A stretch of DNA of 18,593 nt from Bog-756 sp036511155 (GTDB lineage Bacteria; Actinomycetota; Acidimicrobiia; Acidimicrobiales; RAAP-2), in assembly GCA_036511155.1 (NCBI GenBank), contig DATCCR010000149.1:1-18593 (forward strand), given 5' to 3'. This document shows, piece after piece, positions 13,431 to 18,593 of the stretch; positions within the stretch are counted from its first letter, which is position 1, and every line of letters begins with the position of its first letter. The notes beneath the pieces are model-generated. The model did not search any database. It was not told the DNA's origin and was given only the letters and a program-made list of their open reading frames with translations. The position numbers and the translations under genes were made by a program.

Positions 13431-13436
13431 AGTTTA
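13431..13436 (-). promoter_or_regulatory. Candidate -10 box (TAAACT) of the OYE-family gene
   Basis: TAAACT on the minus strand lies 31 nt before GTG 13399, which would give a leader of about 25 nt. No clear -35 or strong Shine-Dalgarno was seen. It lies in the 81-bp gap shared with the divergent methyltransferase gene. Confidence 0.3.
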
Positions 13437-13468
13437 GGGAGTCGCCGCAGTCCGGCCCGACACCTCCC

Positions 13469-13474
13469 TACAGT
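13469..13474 (+). promoter_or_regulatory. Candidate -10 box (TACAGT) of the SpoU methyltransferase gene
   Basis: TACAGT leaves 6 nt to GTG 13481, the same leaderless spacing seen at several other genes. Confidence 0.4.
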
Positions 13475-13480
13475 GGGCGG

Positions 13481-14371
13481 GTGCCCCCCGATCCGGCCAC
13501 CGGCCCCTTTGTCGAGGTCGACGACGTCCACGACCACCGGCTGCCGGAGTACCGGGACCTCAATGACCCCGCCGCCCGCCGCCGGCTCGAGGCGGAACTG
13601 GCCATCATCGTGGTGGAGGGGCGGGTAGCCGTGCGTCAGCTCCTCGACACCCGCTTGGTCATCCGGTCCCTCCTGGTCGATGACCACCAGGTGACCCTGG
13701 CCGCCGACCTGGTCGACGCCGTGCGGGTCCGTGGTGCGACCGTCTACGTGGTACCCCGGGACCGGATGGCCGACCTCGTCGGGTTCCGGCTGCACCGCGG
13801 CGTGGTGGCGGTGGCCGACCGGCCGCCTGACGCCGAACCCGAACGGGTGCTCGCCGATGCCGCCGGCAAGCCCGGCCAGAGCGGTGGCCCGCCGTTGGTG
13901 GCGGTGCTCGAGGGCCTCAACGACCCCGAGAACATCGGTGCCCTGTTCCGCAACGCCGCCGCCTTCGGTGTGGCCGCCCTCCTCCTCGACCCCACGTGTT
14001 CGGACCCCCTCTACCGCCGGTCGATCCGGGTGTCGGCGGGCCACGCCCTCCGCTTGCCCTTCGCCCGGCTCGACCCCTGGCCGGACGGTCTCGACCGGGT
14101 GCGGGCCGCCGGCTTCGTGGTGTGCGCCCTCGCCCCCCATCCGGCCGGGCGGACACCCGTCCCCCTCCACCGCCTCCGGGCCCGCCTGGCCGACCGGGTG
14201 CCGGCGGCGGCCGGGGTGGCACTCCTGGTGGGGGCCGAGGGGCCGGGACTGTCTGCCGCCGCCCTGGACGCCGCCGACGAGGTCGTCGCCATCCCCATGG
14301 CCGAGGGTGTCGACTCGCTCAACGTGGCCACCGCCGCGGCGGTGGCCTTCGACCGATTGTCCGGGCCGTAG
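13481..14371 (+). CDS. SpoU/TrmH family RNA 2'-O-methyltransferase
   Basis: A 296-residue SPOUT-class enzyme that uses S-adenosylmethionine to methylate a ribose 2'-OH in rRNA or tRNA. All three SpoU motifs are present. Motif 1 is NDPENIGALFRNAAAFG (147-163, catalytic Arg157), motif 2 is LLVGAEGPGLS (248-258, Glu253), and motif 3 is IPMAEGVDSLNVATAAAV (271-288), forming the knotted SAM site. An N-terminal substrate-binding region (about 36-112) ends in GFRLHRGVVAV, typical of TrmH/RlmB-like proteins. Target nucleotide unknown. The GTG start is supported by the TACAGT box and by the lack of other starts before the conserved region. It is followed 109 bp later by isocitrate dehydrogenase on the same strand. 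Confidence 0.9.
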   Translation: MPPDPATGPFVEVDDVHDHRLPEYRDLNDPAARRRLEAELAIIVVEGRVAVRQLLDTRLVIRSLLVDDHQVTLAADLVDAVRVRGATVYVVPRDRMADLVGFRLHRGVVAVADRPPDAEPERVLADAAGKPGQSGGPPLVAVLEGLNDPENIGALFRNAAAFGVAALLLDPTCSDPLYRRSIRVSAGHALRLPFARLDPWPDGLDRVRAAGFVVCALAPHPAGRTPVPLHRLRARLADRVPAAAGVALLVGAEGPGLSAAALDAADEVVAIPMAEGVDSLNVATAAAVAFDRLSGP

Positions 14372-14436
14372 CGGGGTCGCCCGGACTGCACCGCCGGGGC
14401 CACCGTCCGCACTCGTGGCACCCGATGCGGGCCGTC

Positions 14437-14442
14437 TATCGT
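14437..14442 (+). promoter_or_regulatory. Candidate -10 box (TATCGT) of the isocitrate dehydrogenase gene
   Basis: TATCGT lies 38 nt before GTG 14481, implying a leader of roughly 30 nt that contains the Shine-Dalgarno at 14472. Confidence 0.35.
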
Positions 14443-14471
14443 TGGGCCGACCCAGACCGCCCACCGACGAC

Positions 14472-14475
14472 GGAG
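14472..14475 (+). promoter_or_regulatory. Shine-Dalgarno (GGAG) of the isocitrate dehydrogenase gene
   Basis: GGAG lies 5 nt before GTG 14481. It supports this start, which the family alignment also favours: ESTIIYTHTDEAP follows at once. Confidence 0.6.
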
Positions 14476-14480
14476 CGCGC

Positions 14481-16700
14481 GTGACCGAATCGACCATCAT
14501 CTACACGCACACCGACGAGGCCCCCCTGCTGGCCACGTACTCGCTGCTCCCCGTGGTGCAGGCCTACGCCGCCCAGGCCGGGGTCTCGGTGGTGACCCGG
14601 GACATCTCGCTGGCCGGACGCATCCTGGCCGGATTTCCGGAGCGACTGCGCGACGACCAGCGGGTGGAGGACGCCTTGGCCGAGCTGGGCCGGGACGTGC
14701 TGACTCCGTCGGCCAACATCATCAAGCTCCCGAACATTTCGGCGTCGATCCCGCAGCTGAAGGCGGCCGTCGCCGAGCTGCAGGCCAAGGGCTACGACAT
14801 TCCCGACGTCCCCGAGGACCCGCAGACCGACGAGGACCGCGACGTCCTGGCCCGCTACCGCAAGTTACTGGGCAGCGCTGTCAACCCCGTCCTCCGCCAG
14901 GGCAACTCCGACCGCCGGGCCCCGGCATCGGTCAAGCACTACGCCCAGACCCATCCCCACCGCATGGGGGCGTGGACACCGGAGTCGAGGACCAACGTGG
15001 CCCACATGGAGGGGGGCGACTTCTTCTCCAACGAGCAGTCCGCCGTCATGGCCGCCGACGGCTCGCTGCGGGTCGAACTGGTGGCCACCGACGGGACCAC
15101 CTCCGAGCTGCGGGCCCCGATCCCGGTGCTGGCCGGTGAGGTGGTCGACGCGACCGTGCTGCAGGTGGCCGAGCTCCGCACCTTCCTGGACCGCCAGATC
15201 GCCCGGGCAAAGGTCGACGACGTGCTGTTCTCGGTCCACCTGAAGGCCACCATGATGAAGGTCTCCGACCCCATCATCTTCGGCCACGTCGTCCGGGCCT
15301 TCTTCCCGAAGACCTTCGCCGCCTACGGCGACACCCTGGCAAGCGCCGGCCTCAGCCCCAACGACGGGTGGGGCGCCATCCTTGACGGGCTGACCGGCCT
15401 GCCCGACGGCGACGCCGTCCGGGCGTCGTTCGAGGCCGAGCTGGCCGACGGCCCGACCCTGGCCATGGTCGACTCCGGCAAGGGGATCACCAACCTCCAC
15501 GTGCCGAGCGACGTGATCGTCGACGCCTCGATGCCGGCCATGATCCGTACCTCCGGCCACATGTGGGGCCCCGACGGTGCCGAGGCCGACACCCTGGCTG
15601 TCATCCCCGATGCCAGCTACGCCGGCGTCTACCAGGTGGTCATCGACGACTGCCGGGCCCACGGCGCCTTCGACCCCTCCACCATGGGATCGGTTCCCAA
15701 CGTCGGCCTGATGGCCCAGGCCGCCGAGGAGTACGGCAGCCACGACAAGACCTTCGAGATTCCGGCCGACGGAGCGGTCGTGGTGACCGACGCCGGCGGC
15801 GCGGTGGTCTTCGAGCTGGGGGTGTCGGCCGGCGACATCTTCCGCATGTGCCAGACGAAGGACATCCCCATCCGAGACTGGGTGAAGTTGGCCGTCAGCC
15901 GGGCCCGGGCGACCGGCGATCCGACCGTCTTCTGGCTCGACGAGGGTCGGGCGCACGACGCCAACCTCATCGCCAAGATCCGGGCGTACCTGCCCGAGCA
16001 CGACACCGAGGGCCTGCACATCGAGATCCTGTCGCCCGAGGAGGCGACGGCCCTCTCCCTCGAACGCATCCGCCGGGGGGAGAACACCATCTCGGTGACG
16101 GGCAACGTACTCCGCGACTACCTGACCGACCTCTTCCCGATCCTCGAGCTGGGCACCAGCGCCAAGATGCTGTCGGTGGTCCCGCTGATCAACGGTGGCG
16201 GCCTGTTCGAGACCGGGGCCGGCGGGTCGGCCCCCAAGCACGTCCAGCAGCTCCTGGCCGAGGACTACCTGCGGTGGGACAGCCTGGGCGAGTTCCTGGC
16301 GCTGGCCGTGAGTTTCGAGCACCTGGCCCAGCGCGCCGGCAACGCCCGGGCCCAGGTGCTGGCCGACACCCTCGACCGGGCGACGGGCACCCTGCTCGAT
16401 GAGGACCGCTCCCCGAGCAGAAAACTCGGCGGAATCGACAACCGGGGCAGCCACTTCTACCTGGCCCTGTACTGGGCGCGCGAGCTGGCCGCCCAGAAGG
16501 CCGACCCTGAACTGGCCGCCGCCTTCGCCCCGCTGGCCGAGCGGTTGTCGGCCGACGAGGCGGTCATCGTGGGCGAACTGCTGGCCGTGCAGGGGTCACC
16601 CGCCGATGTCGGCGGGTACTACCGACCCGACGACGCACTGGCCGAGGCAGTCATGCGGCCGTCGGCAACGTTCAACCGGGCGCTGGCAATCCTGGGCTGA
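14481..16700 (+). CDS. icd: Monomeric NADP-dependent isocitrate dehydrogenase
   Basis: A 739-residue enzyme matching the roughly 740-residue monomeric IDH family (Corynebacterium/Azotobacter type), unrelated in length to dimeric IDH of about 415 residues. It converts isocitrate to 2-oxoglutarate plus CO2 with NADP in the TCA cycle. Family landmarks: ESTIIYTHTDEAPLLATYSLLP (3-24), DISLAGRILAGFPE (41-54), the substrate-binding stretch LRQGNSDRRAP (138-148), FSVHLKATMMKVSDPIIFGH in the centre, DSGKGITNLHVPSDVIVDAS, WGPDGAEADTLAVIPDASYA, and ETGAGGSAPKHVQQ near the C-terminus. Nothing is missing or broken. It stands alone, with 41 bp to the convergent sigma-factor remnant. Confidence 0.96.
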   Translation: MTESTIIYTHTDEAPLLATYSLLPVVQAYAAQAGVSVVTRDISLAGRILAGFPERLRDDQRVEDALAELGRDVLTPSANIIKLPNISASIPQLKAAVAELQAKGYDIPDVPEDPQTDEDRDVLARYRKLLGSAVNPVLRQGNSDRRAPASVKHYAQTHPHRMGAWTPESRTNVAHMEGGDFFSNEQSAVMAADGSLRVELVATDGTTSELRAPIPVLAGEVVDATVLQVAELRTFLDRQIARAKVDDVLFSVHLKATMMKVSDPIIFGHVVRAFFPKTFAAYGDTLASAGLSPNDGWGAILDGLTGLPDGDAVRASFEAELADGPTLAMVDSGKGITNLHVPSDVIVDASMPAMIRTSGHMWGPDGAEADTLAVIPDASYAGVYQVVIDDCRAHGAFDPSTMGSVPNVGLMAQAAEEYGSHDKTFEIPADGAVVVTDAGGAVVFELGVSAGDIFRMCQTKDIPIRDWVKLAVSRARATGDPTVFWLDEGRAHDANLIAKIRAYLPEHDTEGLHIEILSPEEATALSLERIRRGENTISVTGNVLRDYLTDLFPILELGTSAKMLSVVPLINGGGLFETGAGGSAPKHVQQLLAEDYLRWDSLGEFLALAVSFEHLAQRAGNARAQVLADTLDRATGTLLDEDRSPSRKLGGIDNRGSHFYLALYWARELAAQKADPELAAAFAPLAERLSADEAVIVGELLAVQGSPADVGGYYRPDDALAEAVMRPSATFNRALAILG

Positions 16701-16741
16701 CCGTCTCCCCGGTGATCGGTCGACCGTCCCGCCGTCCGGGG

Positions 16742-17161
16742 TCAGCCGGTCAGCTCGTCCAGGCGAGCCTGCAGGAACTCCCGCTCGACAGCGTTGTCGG
16801 TGAGGTCAAGGGCCGCCCGGTAGGCGGCCCGGGCCTCGGTGGCTCGCCCGAGTCGGCGGAGGAGGTCGGCCCGGGCCGACGGCAGGTAGGCGTAGGACGC
16901 CAACTGGGGCTCATCGAGTAGCACGTCCAGGGCCTTCAGACCGGCCTCGGGTCCCTCGGCGAACCCCACGGCAACGGAGCGGTTGAGCGCCACCACGGGG
17001 GAGGGCCAGATGACGACCAGCAGGTCGTAGAGGCCGACCAGCTCGGACCAGTCGGTGGCCGACCACGTCGGGGCCTCGGCGTGGACGGCGGCGATGGCCG
17101 CCATGAGGGCGAACCGGCCGGGCGGGCGGCGCTGAAGCGCCTCGCCCACCAGCTCGAGCCC
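16742..17161 (-). pseudogene. C-terminal remnant of an ECF42-type sigma factor, cut at the IS5-family element
   Basis: The last 139 residues of a sigma factor of about 400 residues with the C-terminal TPR-like extension of the ECF42 (DUF6596) group. Recognisable stretches are GLELVGEAL, ALMAAIAAVHAEAPTW, WSELVGLYDLL, SPVVALNRSVAVGFAEGPEAGL, LPSARADLLRRLGRATEARAAYRAAL and EREFLQARLDEL. Similarity stops at the Gly encoded at 17161-17159. In intact relatives this is preceded by a DRALIAEG-like sequence and, further back, by the sigma-2 and sigma-4 regions. Here the reading frame runs on into antisense of the transposase gene to an ATG at 17239. The promoter-recognition domains are absent from the window, even to the right of the IS, so the gene is dead unless the short fusion is expressed. 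Confidence 0.85.
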
Positions 17162-18000
17162 GAAGTGTTCGATGTCGTCTGGACTGCAGTAGAACCGCTG
17201 CTCCCGCCTCCGAAGAAGACCCACCCGCTCGGTTGTCATCGTCGCCGGGTGTCGGACCGAACCTGCTTTCGGGCCATGCTCATCCGGTTGGTGACAGGGT
17301 GCTCGTGGGTGGACGCCGAACAGCTGGTCGGCGGCGAGGTCTCCGACACGACACTGCGATCACGCAGAGACGAGTGGGAGAAGGCGGGGGTCTTCGACCG
17401 TCTCGTCGAAGAAGCACTCTCCGCCTACGACAAGATCATCGGCCTCGATCTCACCGAGGTCGCTCTCGACGGCTTCCAACACAAGGCGCCGGGAGGTGGC
17501 GAGGGAACCGGAAAGAGCCCGGTTGACCGGGGGAAATTGGGCTGGAAGTGGTCAATTCTCACGGACCGGGCAGGCATTCCGATCGGCTGGGCCACGAACG
17601 GCGCCAACCGGCACGACAACATCCCGTTCGCCCCCACGCTGCGATCGGCCAAAGATCGGGGACTGCTCGCGGATGTCGAAACCCTCCACCTCGATCGCGG
17701 GTACGACAGCCAAGGCGTGAGAACCACCTGTCGTGACCTCGGCCTCGGCGACGTGGTCTGCGCACGACAACGAAGAGACAACAAGCAGGGGCTGAAGCGT
17801 CCGCCCGTCAAAGCGGTCATCGGGCCGAGGTGGCCGGTCGAGCGGACAAACTCATGGCTCTCGAACTTCGGCCAACTGCGCCGGAGCACGGACCGCTCGA
17901 CTTCCCATCGCCTCGCCCTGGTGGCTCTCGCGGTAACGCTGCTGCTCACGGCGAAACTCATCGACTGGCGAGACCGGTGGAGCTTCTGAGGGTCTGCCTA
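17162..18000 (+). mobile_element. IS5-family insertion sequence (ends approximate)
   Basis: An insertion sequence inferred from one DDE transposase gene and from the abrupt loss of sigma-factor similarity at 17161/17162. I could not find matching terminal inverted repeats or a target duplication. The left edge leaves almost no room for an inverted repeat or promoter before the transposase start, so the left end may be deleted. The right end lies somewhere between the stop at 17989 and about 18070. Confidence 0.6.
17165..17989 (+). CDS. IS5-family DDE transposase
   Basis: About 274 residues from GTG 17165. The N-terminal region has the IS5-type DUF4096-like helix-turn-helix (VVWTAVEPLLPPPKKTHPLG, then SDTTLRSRRDEW). 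The RNase H-fold catalytic domain follows, with a DDE triad at Asp102 (EVALDGFQHKA), Asp177 (LHLDRGYDS) and Glu226 (RWPVERTNSWLSNF). GTG 17165 is chosen because FDVVWTAVEPL is where family similarity starts. The open frame reaches back to ATG 17081, but that part is antisense to the sigma remnant. No frameshift or internal stop is seen, so the enzyme may be functional, although it lacks an obvious ribosome binding site. The C-terminus, LTAKLIDWRDRWSF, looks complete. Confidence 0.85.
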   Translation: MFDVVWTAVEPLLPPPKKTHPLGCHRRRVSDRTCFRAMLIRLVTGCSWVDAEQLVGGEVSDTTLRSRRDEWEKAGVFDRLVEEALSAYDKIIGLDLTEVALDGFQHKAPGGGEGTGKSPVDRGKLGWKWSILTDRAGIPIGWATNGANRHDNIPFAPTLRSAKDRGLLADVETLHLDRGYDSQGVRTTCRDLGLGDVVCARQRRDNKQGLKRPPVKAVIGPRWPVERTNSWLSNFGQLRRSTDRSTSHRLALVALAVTLLLTAKLIDWRDRWSF

Positions 18001-18043
18001 TCCTCGCATCCTCTTAGCCCGAATCGACAGCCCGCGCCCTCGC

Positions 18044-18059
18044 CGACCGCAGTCGGTCG
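18044..18059 (+). terminator. Small perfect hairpin after the transposase gene
   Basis: CGACCG-CAGT-CGGTCG, a 6-bp stem with a 4-nt loop, lies 54 bp after the transposase stop. It could be a terminator or lie near the IS right end. No T-tract. Confidence 0.3.
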
Positions 18060-18073
18060 AAGGGTCGTCGTGA

Positions 18074-18405
18074 ATGTCGATGCTACGAGCCGCCGCCGGC
18101 GGCGGCGGTCCGGGAGCGGTGCTGGTCGCCGCCGCGCTGGTCCTGGCGGCCTGCGGGTCGTCGACGTCCGCCATGGTGTGCCTCTACGCCGGGGTCGGCA
18201 GCCGCGTCACCCGGTCGGCCGTGGTGCCCTGCCTTCGCTCCTGGCCGAATGGGACCCGACCGAGTGCCCGGTGATCGCCAGCCACGACATCCGTCTCCGC
18301 CCGGTGTGGGACGGCTCGGTGGACGTGGTCCGGTTCGCCGACCCCCCCCGGCCCGGATGTCGAGGTCACCATCGTCCGGGCAGGCTGCTGCCGAGGGTTC
18401 GCCGT
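18074..18405 (+). pseudogene. Possible lipoprotein gene with two frameshifts
   Basis: From ATG 18074 the frame encodes a lipoprotein-like signal: a short N-terminus, a hydrophobic core (AVLVAAALVLAAC) and a lipobox LAAC with the lipid-accepting Cys at about residue 27. The frame ends at 18274, but codon third positions stop being GC-rich near 18230. From there a different frame becomes strongly GC3-biased (LAEWDPTECPVIASHDIRLR, then PVWDGSVDVVRFADP). After a run of eight C at 18342-18349 the first frame resumes (DVEVTIVRAGCCRGFAVQPG). The two shifts compensate each other. This looks like one broken gene or a gene with sequencing indels. The end is unclear because no stop appears before the antisense TetR-type gene. 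I do not recognise the family. Confidence 0.35.
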
Positions 18406-18593
18406 TCAGCCGGGCCGGCCGAGGGCGTCGAGGACCAGCCCGGCCAGCTCCTCCGGATCGGCGGCACCGAGGTCGTCGAACCAGCCGAGCGACCGGCCGA
18501 GGCCCACGCCGAGCGTTGCCGCCACCGCCACCTGGGCCCGGAGGGTCGGGTGGTCCACCCCGTCGGCCACGAACTGGGCCGCCACCGGCTCGA
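18406..18593 (-). CDS. C-terminal end of a probable TetR-family regulator, cut by the right edge
   Basis: Sixty-one codons are open from the window edge to a TGA at 18408-18406. The product reads EPVAAQFVADGVDHPTLRAQ, then VAVAATLGVGLGRSLGWFDD, then LGAADPEELAGLVLDALGRPG. This helical pattern (a loop, an Ala-rich helix ending in LGVGLGRSLGWFDDL, then DPEELAGLVLDALG) is typical of the ligand-binding C-terminal domain of actinobacterial TetR regulators. The helix-turn-helix part is outside the window, so the assignment rests on the tail only. GC-rich third positions support coding. Confidence 0.55.
   Translation of the reverse strand, partial: EPVAAQFVADGVDHPTLRAQVAVAATLGVGLGRSLGWFDDLGAADPEELAGLVLDALGRPG

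Noticed and set aside
13731..14480. Upstream extension of the isocitrate dehydrogenase frame
   Set aside because: It overlaps the SpoU methyltransferase gene and is Ser/Pro/Arg-rich shadow. The family start and a Shine-Dalgarno fix the start at 14481.
14865..16454. 529-codon minus-strand frame
   Set aside because: Antisense to the intact isocitrate dehydrogenase gene, with no recognisable domain.

Overview
This is a very GC-rich, almost gene-saturated chromosomal stretch. It most likely comes from an actinobacterium, and I would guess class Acidimicrobiia. The reasons are an UPF0182 membrane protein, a DivIVA-domain protein, a monomeric NADP isocitrate dehydrogenase, an ECF42-type sigma remnant, an N-terminal DDRLWLHPSE-type motif at the left edge, and many apparently leaderless genes. 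The class assignment is inference from family distribution and was not computed.

Left block (1-8285): envelope and cell-shape genes. A protein running off the left edge on the minus strand is divergent from an MreB-type actin homologue. Next come a small convergent HEAT-repeat protein, a membrane-anchored PDZ/Lon-like protease divergent from it, and a DivIVA-domain coiled-coil protein. The C-terminal half of the DivIVA protein resembles the phage Mu F / SPP1 gp7 head-morphogenesis domain. A large UPF0182 membrane protein follows, then an initiator tRNA-Met with encoded CCA and a strong hairpin behind it. The genes plausibly share a theme of growth-site organisation and envelope proteolysis, but only their adjacency is visible.

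Middle block (8326-16700): metabolic and housekeeping genes. In order these are a pirin, a MerR-type regulator, a Tat-exported class II cholesterol oxidase-like flavoenzyme, an Old Yellow Enzyme family reductase, a SpoU/TrmH RNA methyltransferase and monomeric isocitrate dehydrogenase.

Right block (16742-18593): a scar. The C-terminal third of an ECF42-type sigma factor is cut off at an IS5-family transposase gene. The sigma N-terminus is not found beyond it. Instead there is a lipoprotein-like reading frame with two apparent compensating frameshifts, and the C-terminal end of a probable TetR-family regulator entering from the right.

A pattern runs through the window. Eight genes have a -10-like hexamer ending 6-8 nt before the start codon and no ribosome binding site. 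Four of the eight hexamers are exactly TAGGCT. This is the layout of leaderless transcription and it settles several start choices. The cholesterol oxidase and isocitrate dehydrogenase genes instead have Shine-Dalgarno sequences and leaders. No CRISPR array, rRNA or prophage was seen.
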